Assembly (NCBI GenBank): GCA_903843965.1
Contig: CAIMRY010000040.1
Coordinates: forward strand, 1 to 64,000
Direction: 5' to 3'
DNA from: an uncultured delta proteobacterium
GTDB lineage: Bacteria; Desulfobacterota; Desulfovibrionia; Desulfovibrionales; Desulfovibrionaceae
DNA: 64,000 bases
Notes under the pieces: generated by a model
What the model was told of the DNA's origin: nothing
Databases searched by the model: none
Seen by the model: only the letters and a program-made list of their open reading frames with translations
In this document: positions 1 through 7,440 of the stretch, in pieces
How positions within the stretch are numbered: position 1 is the stretch's first letter
How the letters are laid out: the number at the start of each line of letters is the position of its first letter
Program-made: the position numbers and the translations under genes

Positions 1-355
<355 letters not shown>

Positions 356-389
356 GGCGGCATGATGAACAACCTCTCCGTCGCCTGGG

Positions 390-421
390 GTCGCTCCCCG
401 CGCCACGCGCTGGGAGCGGTC
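390..421 (+). repeat. Degenerate terminal CRISPR repeat
   Basis: Positions 390-403 match the first 14 nt of the CRISPR repeat with one change (GTCGCTCCCCGCGC). The 3' half is eroded. It sits 34 nt after the last perfect repeat, which is exactly spacer length, so 356-389 is probably the oldest spacer. Decay of the leader-distal repeat is usual in CRISPR arrays and confirms the array orientation. Confidence 0.7.
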
Positions 422-500
422 CAAGACGGCAGGGACATGTACGCCGTGCGCATGGGCGCTCACCAGGGCCGCCACGATGGGCTCCGCGCAGTCGGGGCAA

Positions 501-524
501 GAAAAAGGCCACCCGAAGGTGGCC
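501..524 (-). terminator. Rho-independent terminator after hicB
   Basis: Read on the minus strand, the stem GGCCACC/GGTGGCC with a TTCG loop (524-507) is followed by TTTTTC (506-501). It lies 24 nt beyond the hicB stop and separates the hicAB operon from the CRISPR array. Confidence 0.85.
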
Positions 525-547
525 CGGTGTAGAGCAATCCTGGTGGC

Positions 548-934
548 TCACGCTCCCAGCGCGCGGCTGACCATGTAGCTTGACCGATTCTGCTTTGCAC
601 CTGCCGCCGCCTCGTCAATGCGCCGCAGGTCGGCCTCCCGCAGGGTGATGTTGACGCGCACGACTCGTCCTTCAGACTCCGGCGCGCGCACCACTATGAA
701 GGCCTGGGCATTTTCTGCGAAATCGTGGGTCTGAGCCTGCTCCAGGGGCATAGGGGCAGGAATGCTTTCGCCGTCCTCGACCATCCCAGCGATGTGCCCA
801 GCCAAGGCGTCCTGCGCCATGCGGCCCGCCTCATCCAGGGTCTTCCCTGCGGTGACGCATCCGGGGAAGTCGGGGAAGCTCACGCCGAAGTCGCTGTCTG
901 CGTCCTTATGGATGATGCCGATGTAGCTTGCCAC
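548..934 (-). CDS. hicB: HicB-family antitoxin
   Basis: A 128-aa antitoxin of the HicAB type II toxin-antitoxin class. Residues about 1-70 form the HicB partial RNase-H-like fold (IGIIHKDADSDFGVSFPDFPGC, the usual substrate-like start, then TLDEA). The C-terminal 45 residues (VVRVNITLREADLRRIDEAA...SSYMVSRAL) look like a ribbon-helix-helix DNA-binding domain. Such HicB proteins neutralise HicA and repress their own operon. It starts 13 nt after hicA, the usual toxin-first order. A perfect dyad in the operon promoter (1144-1166) is the likely operator. A terminator follows. Assignment is secure from sequence pattern; activity is inferred from the family. Confidence 0.93.
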   Translation of the reverse strand: MASYIGIIHKDADSDFGVSFPDFPGCVTAGKTLDEAGRMAQDALAGHIAGMVEDGESIPAPMPLEQAQTHDFAENAQAFIVVRAPESEGRVVRVNITLREADLRRIDEAAAGAKQNRSSYMVSRALGA

Positions 935-947
935 CTTCTCCTGCCTC

Positions 948-1136
948 CTACCTCAGTTTCAACCCGGCTTGATTCTCGATGCTCTTGAGTGTCCCCGTGG
1001 GCAAGCCCCTCTTGGGGTGCGGCACTGTCACTCGGCCCGGTTTCGTGGGGTGCTTGAACTGCACGTGCGAACCAACCTGAGCAACCTTGAACCAGCCGTC
1101 CGCCTTGAGCATCTTGATGAGTTCCGTGCTGTTCAC
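948..1136 (-). CDS. hicA: HicA-family mRNA interferase toxin
   Basis: A 62-aa HicA toxin, a small double-stranded-RNA-binding-fold ribonuclease that cleaves mRNA. The family pattern is complete: ELIKMLKADGW at the N terminus, the catalytic histidine in GSHVQFKHP, and TVPHPKRGLPTGTLKSIENQAGL at the C terminus. The start is GTG at 1136. The next in-frame Met would delete the conserved ELIKML segment. The predicted -10 box ends 6 nt before this GTG, so transcription should begin at or next to the start codon, giving a leaderless message with no Shine-Dalgarno sequence. It is first in the operon and is followed by hicB. Confidence 0.93.
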   Translation of the reverse strand: MNSTELIKMLKADGWFKVAQVGSHVQFKHPTKPGRVTVPHPKRGLPTGTLKSIENQAGLKLR

Positions 1137-1142
1137 GGAAAC

Positions 1143-1171
1143 TTAATACACATCCAGTGTGTATTAGTCAA
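1143..1171 (-). promoter_or_regulatory. hicAB promoter with embedded operator
   Basis: On the minus strand, TTGACT (1171-1166), a 17-nt spacer and TATTAA (1148-1143) form a good sigma70 promoter. A perfect 9-bp dyad, TAATACACA / TGTGTATTA with a 5-nt centre (1144-1166), fills the spacer and touches both boxes. It is the obvious site for autorepression by HicB. Confidence 0.8.
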
Positions 1172-1310
1172 GGACAGGAAATGCAAATGAAGGGCAAGCG
1201 TGGGCAATGAAAGGCATGTTGGCCGGGCATCTTCCCGATCACGTGTCCGCAAAAAATGGCAACGTGGTTTCGTACTACTTTTTATGCAGGAGGTTGGGAG
1301 GGCGGTTGGG

Positions 1311-1350
1311 AAAGAAAAAGGGCTTACAAGATGTTATCTCGTAAGCCCTT
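1311..1350 (-). terminator. Terminator of tRNA-fMet
   Basis: On the minus strand, 10-bp arms AAGGGCTTAC (1350-1341) and GTAAGCCCTT (1327-1318) are followed by a T-rich run (1317-1311). It lies 8 nt downstream of the tRNA 3' end. Confidence 0.85.
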
Positions 1351-1358
1351 GATCTTCT

Positions 1359-1435
<77 letters not shown>

Positions 1436-1471
1436 ACACTTCGACAAAACGGACGTCGCGTCGAGAAGGGG

Positions 1472-1500
1472 TTTGTATAGCCCCACACTCGCAGTGTCAA
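1472..1500 (-). promoter_or_regulatory. Promoter of tRNA-fMet
   Basis: Minus-strand TTGACA (1500-1495), a 17-nt spacer, then TACAAA (1477-1472); an overlapping TATACA is an alternative -10. The start point would be about 30 nt before the mature tRNA 5' end. Confidence 0.65.
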
Positions 1501-1541
1501 CGCTTATTTACAGCGGCCCGGAAATTTCCTATACCCCTGCC

Positions 1542-2267
1542 ATGCCAAACACCCTGCCCGCCTCCATTGTCGTCCCCGTGTTCAACGAGGAGCAAAACCT
1601 GCCCCGCCTGTTCGCCGAGATCGCCCAGGCCATGCGCCCCACTGCCCGCGCCTGGGAGATCGTCTTTGTGGACGACGGCAGCACGGACCAAAGCCTCGCC
1701 GTCCTGAAGGGCCTGGCCCAGGACAACCCCGAAGTCCGCTACCTCGCCTTCACGCGCAACCGCGGCCAGTCCGCAGCCTTCTGCGCCGGCTTCGACAACG
1801 CCTGCCACCCGGTGGTCGTCACCCTCGACGCCGACCTCCAGAACGACCCGGCCGACATCCCGGCCATGCTCGCCCTCTTTGACCAGGGCTATGACATGGC
1901 CATCGGCTGGCGCAGAAAGCGCCAGGACACGTTCAGCAAGCGCATCGCCTCGAAGATCGGCAACGCCATCAGAAACCGCCTGACCCGCGAGTCCGTACGC
2001 GACACCGGCTGCTCGCTCAAGGTCATGCGCCGCGACATGCTCCTGCGCGTGCCGCGCTTCAAGGGCATGCATCGCTACCTGCCCACGCTGATGAAGCTTG
2101 AGGGCGCGAGGGTGGCCGAGGCCCCGGTGAACCACCGCGAGCGCTTCAGCGGCGAATCCAAATACAGCAACTGGCAGCGCGCCCTGGTGGGCATACGCGA
2201 CCTCATTGGCGTGCGCTGGCTTCAGGACCGCCACTTCATGTACGAGATAGGCGAGAAGAATCGCTAG
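1542..2267 (+). CDS. Family 2 glycosyltransferase, DPM1-like
   Basis: A 241-aa soluble GT-A-fold glycosyltransferase of the dolichyl/polyprenyl-phosphate mannosyltransferase type. Motifs in order: SIVVPVFNEEQNLP at the N terminus, FVDDGSTD, the NRGQSAAF segment, the metal-binding DADLQNDP, and DTGCSLKVMRRD plus HYLP-like GMHRYLPTLMKLEGA near the acceptor site. There are no C-terminal membrane helices, so it probably acts at the inner face of the membrane on undecaprenyl phosphate. An open frame extends upstream through the tRNA gene, but ATG 1542 fits the family N terminus. No clear ribosome-binding site is visible. The stop overlaps the convergent response regulator by 4 nt. Confidence 0.85.
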   Translation: MPNTLPASIVVPVFNEEQNLPRLFAEIAQAMRPTARAWEIVFVDDGSTDQSLAVLKGLAQDNPEVRYLAFTRNRGQSAAFCAGFDNACHPVVVTLDADLQNDPADIPAMLALFDQGYDMAIGWRRKRQDTFSKRIASKIGNAIRNRLTRESVRDTGCSLKVMRRDMLLRVPRFKGMHRYLPTLMKLEGARVAEAPVNHRERFSGESKYSNWQRALVGIRDLIGVRWLQDRHFMYEIGEKNR

Positions 2268-2650
2268 CGCCGACCCGCGAGACTGCGCGCCAGGGCCTGG
2301 CGCACCTTGTCCTTGAGCTCGGAAAGGTCGACGGACTTGACCACGTAGTAGTCTGCGGCGATGGACTTCAGATCGTGCTGGAAGCTGTCGTAGGCGGTGC
2401 ACAGGATCACCGGCAGCCCGCTGTCCAGGCTGCGGATGGTCTGCAGGAGGTCCAGGCCGGACAGGTTGGGCCCCAGGCGGATGTCCAGGATGACCACCGC
2501 CGGGTTCTCCCGCGCCAGGACATCTTCAATGGGCTCCTCGCCGTCGGCGGTCGCCACCACGTAGCCCTCGCTCTCCAGCTCCATCTGGTAGAGCATGCGG
2601 ATGTGCTTCTCGTCGTCAACGACAAGGATCTTGGACTGGTTGTCGATCAT
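2264..2650 (-). CDS. Single-domain response regulator
   Basis: A 128-aa CheY/Spo0F-like receiver with no output domain. The acidic pair D12/D13, phospho-acceptor D56, T84 and K104 are all present. It should take a phosphate from a histidine kinase and act by protein contact. No kinase is adjacent. It is a single-gene unit with its own promoter (2690-2717) and a GAGGAG ribosome-binding site before ATG 2650. Confidence 0.9.
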   Translation of the reverse strand: MIDNQSKILVVDDEKHIRMLYQMELESEGYVVATADGEEPIEDVLARENPAVVILDIRLGPNLSGLDLLQTIRSLDSGLPVILCTAYDSFQHDLKSIAADYYVVKSVDLSELKDKVRQALARSLAGRR

Positions 2651-2689
2651 GCTGATGCTCCTCGCGGCTTGGCTCTTCCTAGTCTCTAA

Positions 2690-2717
2690 TGTATAGCCTG
2701 AATTCGACTGTGGTCAA
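2690..2717 (-). promoter_or_regulatory. Promoter of the response regulator gene
   Basis: Minus-strand TTGACC (2717-2712), a 16-nt spacer and TATACA (2695-2690), about 40 nt upstream of the ATG. Confidence 0.6.
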
Positions 2718-2828
2718 CAGAATTGTGCACCGCTATTGGCTTCAGCCCGCAACGGCGAGAATCCGGCCTTGACATCCCGGCCCGATATGCGCACCAGTGC
2801 CCCACCACGCCCCAAGGAGACCCGGACC

Positions 2829-3026
2829 ATGATCACCGTTTTTGTGGAGCCCGACAACGAGACCCTGACCTTCAAGCGCCATAACACGGTGCTCATGCTG
2901 CAGCGCCGCCTGGGCCTGCGCGTCAACGACGCGCTCATCATCCGCGGAGACCGCCTGCTGACCCCGGACAGCCGCCTGAACGACGGCGACGAGATACGCG
3001 TCCGCAAGGTCATGAGCACCGGCTAA
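2829..3026 (+). CDS. MoaD/ThiS-like sulfur carrier protein (TtuB-like)
   Basis: A 65-aa beta-grasp protein starting MITVFVEPDNETL and running through LQRRLGLRVNDALIIRGDRLLTPDSRLNDGDEIRV, the ubiquitin-like pattern of MoaD/ThiS/TtuB. It lies 22 nt upstream of a TtuA-type thiolase, so it probably delivers sulfur for tRNA 2-thiolation. The C terminus is unusual: it reads VMSTG instead of the expected GG. The terminal glycine needed for thiocarboxylation is present, but the penultimate one is not. ATG 2829 has GGAGA-type spacing upstream; an earlier in-frame start at 2736 lacks family sequence. Confidence 0.8.
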   Translation: MITVFVEPDNETLTFKRHNTVLMLQRRLGLRVNDALIIRGDRLLTPDSRLNDGDEIRVRKVMSTG

Positions 3027-3048
3027 TGGCACAGAACAGGAACACCCG

Positions 3049-3990
3049 ATGATATGCCGCAAATGCAAGGCCCCGGCCGAGGTCTCCCTGCCGAGCCACA
3101 ACACCGCCTTCTGCCGCGAGTGCTTCCAGATATATTTCACCCGCCAGGTGGAGAAGGCCATCCGCCACCACGCGCTCATCAAGTACGGCGAGCGCGTGCT
3201 CGTGGCCCTGTCCGGCGGCAAGGACAGCCTGACGCTCATGCTTGAGCTCTCGCGCCTGGAATACGACGTCACCGGCCTGCACGTGGACCTGGGCATCCCG
3301 GGCTCGTCCGCGCCCGCCCGGGCCAAGGTCGAAGGCTTCTGCGAGCGCCACGGCCTGAAGCTGCACGTGGTGGAACTGGCCAAGCTCGGCCTGCCCATCC
3401 CGGACGTGAAGCGCTACATCAACCGCCCGGTGTGCTCGGCCTGCGGCAAGATCAAGCGCCACTGGTTCAACCGCGTGGCCCTGGAGGGCGGCTTCCAGGT
3501 GCTGGCCACGGGCCACAACCTGGACGACGAGGTTGCGCGGCTCTTCGCCAACACCCTGCGCTGGGACGCGGGCTACCTGTCCGACCAGGGCCCCTGCCTG
3601 GAGGCCGAGAGCGGCTTCGCGCGCAAGATCAAGCCGCTGTACCGGCTGACGGAGTTCGAGACAGCCTGCTACGCCTTCATCAACGGCATCGAGATCCACT
3701 CCGCGCCCTGCCCGTACAGCTCCGGGGCCAGCTTCACCGGGCACAAGGAGCTCTGGGCCAAACTGGAATACACCAGCCCAGGCACCAAGATCGCCTTCTA
3801 CGACGGCTTCCTCTTGCGCGGGCGTCCGGCCTTTGCCCACATCGAGCAGCAGTCCGGCGCGCCCCTGGCCCCGTGCGAAACCTGCGGCTCGCCCACCAGC
3901 ACGGGCCTGTGCGGCGTGTGCCGCTTGGGCATCGCCGTGGCCGAGCGCCGCGCCGCTGACCCTGACCGCCAATCAGACCCTGACCGGTAG
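3049..3990 (+). CDS. TtuA/TtcA-type tRNA thiolase
   Basis: A 313-aa PP-loop ATPase of the TtuA (TIGR00269) group, which adenylates tRNA uridine and replaces oxygen with sulfur. It has an N-terminal zinc finger (MICRKC...CREC), the PP-loop SGGKDS near residue 54, an internal CSACG with the Fe-S/catalytic cysteines, a GHNLDDE motif and a C-terminal zinc finger (CETCG...CGVC). Both zinc fingers are typical of TtuA and distinguish it from TtcA. The last 12 residues (DPDRQSDPDR) are a short repeat outside the conserved fold. It is downstream of the MoaD-like carrier, which is the classical TtuA/TtuB pairing. Confidence 0.88.
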   Translation: MICRKCKAPAEVSLPSHNTAFCRECFQIYFTRQVEKAIRHHALIKYGERVLVALSGGKDSLTLMLELSRLEYDVTGLHVDLGIPGSSAPARAKVEGFCERHGLKLHVVELAKLGLPIPDVKRYINRPVCSACGKIKRHWFNRVALEGGFQVLATGHNLDDEVARLFANTLRWDAGYLSDQGPCLEAESGFARKIKPLYRLTEFETACYAFINGIEIHSAPCPYSSGASFTGHKELWAKLEYTSPGTKIAFYDGFLLRGRPAFAHIEQQSGAPLAPCETCGSPTSTGLCGVCRLGIAVAERRAADPDRQSDPDR

Positions 3991-4007
3991 TAGAGACGAG
4001 GCGGGCC

Positions 4008-5129
4008 TTGAGCGTGTCCGGCATTTCAAATGTCAGCGTCTGCCTGCCCTGCCGCAACGCGGCCACAACCCTCCCCGCTGCCCTGGACAGCCTGCTGGCC
4101 CAGACCCTCACGGACTTCGAGATCATCGCCGTTGACGATGGAAGCACGGACCTGACCTGGAACGTGCTTTGCGCCTACGCCCGGCGCGATGCCCGCCTCC
4201 GCCCCTTGCGCCAGCCGGAGGCCGGTCGGCATTACGGCGTGGCCCTGGCCTGGAACGCGGCCTGCGCCGCCAGCCGCGCACCGTACATCGCCCGCATGGA
4301 CGCCGACGACCTCAGCCTGCCGCGCCGCTTGGAACTCCAGGCCGCACTGCTCGACGCCGACCCGGCGCTTGGCCTGGTGTCCGGCCGGGTGCGCTTCGGC
4401 GGCTGCCGCAAAACGCGGGCAGGCTACGCCGCGCACGTCGACTGGCTAAACAGCCTGACCACGCCCGAGGACATCAGCGCGGGCCGCTTTGTGGACTCGC
4501 CCATCTGCAACCCCTCGGTCATGTTCCGGCGCGGGCTGGTGGACCGGTTCGGCGGCGCGCGGCCCAACACCCTCACGACGAACGGCCCTGCCGCAGGCCA
4601 GGCGGTCGGAGTGGCCCCGTTCCCCGAGGACTACGAGCAGTGGCTGCGCTGGCTGGAGGGCGGGGTGCGCATGGGCAAAGTTGCGGAGGAAGTGCTCGTC
4701 TGGAACGACCCGCCCACGCGGCTGACGCGCACCGCTGACGAGTACAGCGTGGAGGCCTTTGCGCGCGTCAAGGCGCAGTATCTCTGGCGCTGGCTTGCGC
4801 GGCGCAACCCCAAGCACCCGCGCGTGTGGGTCTGGGGCGCGGGCCGGGTGAGCAGACAGAAGCTGGCGCCGCTCATTGATATGGGCCTCGTCATCGAATC
4901 CTACATCGACATCGACGCCAACAAGATCGGACAGAGCGTGCACGGTGTGCCGGTGCTGCCGCGCACGGCCGTCCCGCCCTACTCCCCCTCCGACCCTTCC
5001 GACGCTTCCGGCCCCGCCACGCCCTTCATCCTGGCCAACGTGGCCTCACGCGGCGCGCGTGGTGAGATCACGGCGTGGCTGGAGAGCCTGGGGTATCAGA
5101 TGGGCGTGGGTGCGGTGGCCGTGGGGTGA
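4008..5129 (+). CDS. Family 2 glycosyltransferase with C-terminal Rossmann-like domain
   Basis: A 373-aa protein with two parts. Residues about 8-240 are a GT-A glycosyltransferase (SVCLPCRNAATTLP, VDDGSTD, ARMDADDLSLP). Residues about 270-373 begin RVWVWGAGRVSRQKLAPLI and continue YIDIDANKIGQSVHGVPVL, a nucleotide-binding-like fold seen behind some GT2 enzymes. The target is probably a surface glycan. The chosen TTG start has GAGG 6 nt upstream; a GTG at 4014 is an alternative. A diverged fragment of the same C terminus recurs at 5726-5806 beyond the TA module. Confidence 0.82.
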   Translation: MSVSGISNVSVCLPCRNAATTLPAALDSLLAQTLTDFEIIAVDDGSTDLTWNVLCAYARRDARLRPLRQPEAGRHYGVALAWNAACAASRAPYIARMDADDLSLPRRLELQAALLDADPALGLVSGRVRFGGCRKTRAGYAAHVDWLNSLTTPEDISAGRFVDSPICNPSVMFRRGLVDRFGGARPNTLTTNGPAAGQAVGVAPFPEDYEQWLRWLEGGVRMGKVAEEVLVWNDPPTRLTRTADEYSVEAFARVKAQYLWRWLARRNPKHPRVWVWGAGRVSRQKLAPLIDMGLVIESYIDIDANKIGQSVHGVPVLPRTAVPPYSPSDPSDASGPATPFILANVASRGARGEITAWLESLGYQMGVGAVAVG

Positions 5130-5156
5130 GGGGGGACTCTCCAACTCCCTCAAACC

Positions 5157-5197
5157 TTGACAGGCTGCGCGCCGCCCTGTAGTCAAATAGTGACTAC
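5157..5197 (+). promoter_or_regulatory. TA-module promoter and operator
   Basis: TTGACA at 5157-5162 is followed by a perfect 7-bp dyad GTAGTCA / TGACTAC with a 5-nt centre (5179-5197), placed where the -10 region should be. The ribosome-binding site GAGGAG follows directly at 5198. It is probably the autoregulatory site for the ribbon-helix-helix antitoxin. Confidence 0.6.
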
Positions 5198-5209
5198 GAG
5201 GAGAAACCC

Positions 5210-5452
5210 ATGACCCGAAGCACATCGATCCGCATGGACGAGGCCAAGCTCAGCCGACTGGACGCCCTGGCGCAGACTATGGGGCAGTCCCGTGGAAAAG
5301 CCCTCAACGCCGCTGTGGACCAGTACATCGAGTACCACGAATGGTTCCTGGCCGCAGTGGACAAGGGTATTGCGGACGCGGACCAGGGCCGCATGGCCGC
5401 CCCGGAGCAGGTTCGGGCGACCCTGGCGAAGTGGGGGCTAGACCTTGGCTGA
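5210..5452 (+). CDS. Ribbon-helix-helix antitoxin (ParD/CopG-like)
   Basis: An 80-aa antitoxin. The N-terminal 45 residues (TRSTSIRMDEAKLSRLDALAQTMGQSRGKALNAAVDQYIEY) fit a ribbon-helix-helix DNA-binding fold. The C-terminal half, ending in LAKWGLDLG, should wrap the toxin. It has a strong ribosome-binding site (GAGGAG), overlaps the toxin gene by 8 nt, and is preceded by a dyad operator. It most resembles RHH antitoxins paired with ParE/RelE toxins. Confidence 0.85.
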   Translation: MTRSTSIRMDEAKLSRLDALAQTMGQSRGKALNAAVDQYIEYHEWFLAAVDKGIADADQGRMAAPEQVRATLAKWGLDLG

Positions 5453-5720
5453 ATGGACCGTCTCGGCGTTGTCCGACCTTGACGTGACCTTGGAGCACAT
5501 TGCTCAGGACAACCCGGAGGCCGCCCGGATCATCGGCCAGCGCATCCTCGCCGCCGTGGCCCGGCTGGACCAGTTCCCGGAAATCGGCCGCGCCGGACGC
5601 AGGCAGGGCACGCGCGAGCTGGCCATCCCCCGCCTGCCCTACCTGCTCGTGTACCAGCTCCGTGAGCAGACCGTCGTGCTCTTGAGGGTGCTGCATTCTT
5701 CGCTGCTCTGGCCTGCGTGA
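5445..5720 (+). CDS. ParE/RelE-family toxin
   Basis: A 91-aa toxin with the ParE/RelE pattern: TVSALSDLDVTLEHIAQDNPEAARIIGQRILAAVARLDQFPEIGRAGRRQGTRELAIPRLPYLLVYQL. The phrase FPEIGRAGR...RELAI..YLLVY is diagnostic. It starts at TTG 5445 and overlaps the antitoxin, so translation is coupled. ParE members target gyrase and RelE members cleave mRNA; sequence inspection alone does not decide which applies here. Confidence 0.88.
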   Translation: MAEWTVSALSDLDVTLEHIAQDNPEAARIIGQRILAAVARLDQFPEIGRAGRRQGTRELAIPRLPYLLVYQLREQTVVLLRVLHSSLLWPA

Positions 5721-5725
5721 GGCCT

Positions 5726-5806
5726 ACGGGCGCGCGCGAGGAGATCACGGCCTGGCTTGCGGCGCTGGGGTATCAGGCCGGGGTGGCGTTTGCGGCGGTG
5801 GGGTGA
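5726..5806 (+). pseudogene. C-terminal remnant of a duplicated glycosyltransferase
   Basis: A 26-codon open segment ending in TGA (5804-5806) encodes TGAREEITAWLAALGYQAG and then VAFAAVG. The last residues of the GT2 protein at 4008-5129 read RGARGEITAWLESLGYQMG and then VGAVAVG. The rest of the gene is missing and the TA module lies between the two copies. The divergence shows it is the tail of an old paralogue, not a recent duplication. Confidence 0.75.
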
Positions 5807-5811
5807 GAGGG

Positions 5812-6633
5812 CTAAGCCGATATTTCAGGTGGTTGTAGTCCGAAGGCCGATAGCGCCATTTTGTCCTTAGCATATTCAGTCAGGCTATCACGGGACACAC
5901 CTTCAAAAATGGAATATTTTTCTGCCATTACCTTGATATGCGCCCACCCGTCGTCAAGCACGCAATTATGAATTATTGCAAATGATTCAAGCCATGATAG
6001 TCGAATTTTAATCATCGCGAAATAAAACCGCTTTTCATCTTCTTGCAAATCTGACGTCGCATAAACCATCTCGCACAATGCCGAAAAAGATCTAAAAAGA
6101 GGTTTTATCTCAACACTTTCGTTTGTTAGTTCAGCGTACTTGTGTTTGTACTCCAGAACAGCCTGCGCATATGCTATCATAAAATTATCGACAATAAGAC
6201 TCTGTGCACCATCTCCAGAGGAAGGTACAGGTACTCCAATTATTTTTTTCAGCTTTACGCAATACTGGTCTAAATCCAATCCGGCCTGAACACCCTTGGT
6301 TATCCTTTGAGCAATCTCAGAATGAATTTGCAAAACGTTAAAGAATGAACGCTCAAAAGACTGTTTCCATAACGCACGTCTTTGATCATCAAAACTATCT
6401 TGTTGCGCTAATAGACTTTTCCTTTGCAATAAAAATGCACAAGCTGCAGCAAGAAACGCCAACCCAGAAAACAAGGCCCCGGATGCTCCCAAGGCCTCTG
6501 CCAGTTTTGCTTCAGGCGACTGAGCCATGATCCGTTCCGCGACCCAATACCAAGCCCAATAAATGCCCCACAGCGAAAGGACAACGAAGAAAGCATTACG
6601 CAAGTATTTTAAGCAGTCACATTTCGCGAACAT
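5812..6633 (-). CDS. Putative phage abortive-infection membrane protein (putAbiC-like)
   Basis: A 273-aa protein. Two membrane helices lie near the N terminus (about residues 9-30 and 53-69), followed by a cytoplasmic helical domain. The segments ERSFFNVLQIHSEIA, FSALCEMVY and KRFYFAMIKIRLSWLESFAIIHNCV recall the putAbiC family of putative abortive-infection proteins. That match is from memory of the pattern and needs a profile search. The gene is clearly AT-richer than its neighbours and rich in AAA/AAT codons, which suggests horizontal acquisition. The ATG at 6633 follows a G-rich ribosome-binding site. A longer open frame upstream is antisense to the terminator and is rejected. Confidence 0.65.
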   Translation of the reverse strand: MFAKCDCLKYLRNAFFVVLSLWGIYWAWYWVAERIMAQSPEAKLAEALGASGALFSGLAFLAAACAFLLQRKSLLAQQDSFDDQRRALWKQSFERSFFNVLQIHSEIAQRITKGVQAGLDLDQYCVKLKKIIGVPVPSSGDGAQSLIVDNFMIAYAQAVLEYKHKYAELTNESVEIKPLFRSFSALCEMVYATSDLQEDEKRFYFAMIKIRLSWLESFAIIHNCVLDDGWAHIKVMAEKYSIFEGVSRDSLTEYAKDKMALSAFGLQPPEISA

Positions 6634-6713
6634 CCCCCCCCTTGCCGCCCGCACATGCGCCGACCATTGAGCCAACGTTATCAAGTCACTGCCACAGGCA
6701 CAAGCCACAAACG

Positions 6714-6755
6714 CAAAAACCGCCCGGCCTCCTTTCGGAAACCGGGCGGTTTTTG
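6714..6755. terminator. Bidirectional terminator
   Basis: Perfect 14-bp arms CAAAAACCGCCCGG (6714-6727) and CCGGGCGGTTTTTG (6742-6755) around a 14-nt loop. T-runs occur on both strands. It lies between the abortive-infection-like gene and higBA and can stop the higBA transcript. Confidence 0.92.
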
Positions 6756-6776
6756 CGCCAAATTCAGTGCATGGCT

Positions 6777-7088
6777 TCAGTCCACGCGCTCCGATATTCC
6801 CGGCAGCGCCTCGACCTTCTCCCAACCGCCAGGGGTGCGCTGGGCTTCCCACAGCTCCACGGCCTGCTGCAGGTTCAGCCACAGCCCCGGCGAGGTGCCA
6901 AAGGCCCGCGACAGCCGCAGCGCCATGTCCGGCGAAACCCCGGCGCGCTCGTTGACGATGCCCGACAAATGCTTGCGCGACACCCCCAGGCGCTCGGCCA
7001 GGGCCGTCACGCTCAAACTGAGCGGCTCCATGTAGTCCAGGCGGATGAGCGCGCCAGGATGTGTGGGCTTGCGGGTGCGGGTGCGCAT
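6777..7088 (-). CDS. higA: HigA-family antitoxin
   Basis: A 103-aa XRE-type antitoxin of the HigA/VapI class. It starts THPGALIRLDYMEPLSLSVTALAERLGVSRKHLSGIVNERAGVSPDMALRLSRAFGTSPGLWLNLQ, the standard HigA helix-turn-helix sequence. It lies 11 nt after the toxin gene, in the inverted toxin-first order typical of higBA. It should bind the dyad at 7384-7400 to repress the operon. A strong terminator follows. Confidence 0.93.
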   Translation of the reverse strand: MRTRTRKPTHPGALIRLDYMEPLSLSVTALAERLGVSRKHLSGIVNERAGVSPDMALRLSRAFGTSPGLWLNLQQAVELWEAQRTPGGWEKVEALPGISERVD

Positions 7089-7099
7089 GGTCTGCTCCT

Positions 7100-7378
7100 T
7101 CAGTGATAGTCCAAGTAGTCCACCACAAAGGCGTTGCCGTCCTCGAACCGGAAAATGACGCGCCAGTTGCCGGAAACCTTCACGGACCAGAAACCCTTCA
7201 GCTCGCCCTTGAGCGGATGCAGCGCCGAACCGGGATACCCCATGTCCTGGGCGTCTTCAGCAGCGTCCAACCGGTCCAGGATGCGGCCCAGCCTGTCCGC
7301 ATGCCTGGCCTGGATGCCACGGGTGGTCCCGTCGTAAAAGAAATCTTCCAGCCCCTTGTGGGCGAAGCTCTTGATCAT
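7100..7378 (-). CDS. higB: HigB-family toxin
   Basis: A 92-aa RelE-superfamily mRNA interferase of the HigB type (MIKSFAHKGLEDFFYDGTTRGIQARHADRLGRILDRLDAAEDAQDM, then LHPLKGELKGFWSVKVSGNWRVIFRF). The basic residues of the NWRVIFRF segment are the usual catalytic/ribosome-contact positions. The only good start is ATG 7378, yet the best promoter's -10 box ends just 2 nt before it. Either transcription starts very close to the -10 box or a different promoter is used. Confidence 0.92.
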   Translation of the reverse strand: MIKSFAHKGLEDFFYDGTTRGIQARHADRLGRILDRLDAAEDAQDMGYPGSALHPLKGELKGFWSVKVSGNWRVIFRFEDGNAFVVDYLDYH

Positions 7379-7380
7379 GG

Positions 7381-7409
7381 ATTGTAACCACTTCGGTTAC
7401 GAATGTCAA
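7381..7409 (-). promoter_or_regulatory. higBA promoter with embedded operator
   Basis: Minus-strand TTGACA (7409-7404), a 17-nt spacer and TACAAT (7386-7381). A dyad GTAACC / GGTTAC with a 5-nt centre lies at 7384-7400 inside the spacer, overlapping the -10 box. Confidence 0.7.
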
Positions 7410-7440
7410 TGGCGGGCCAAGCGCCCCCTGGATTCCTGCC

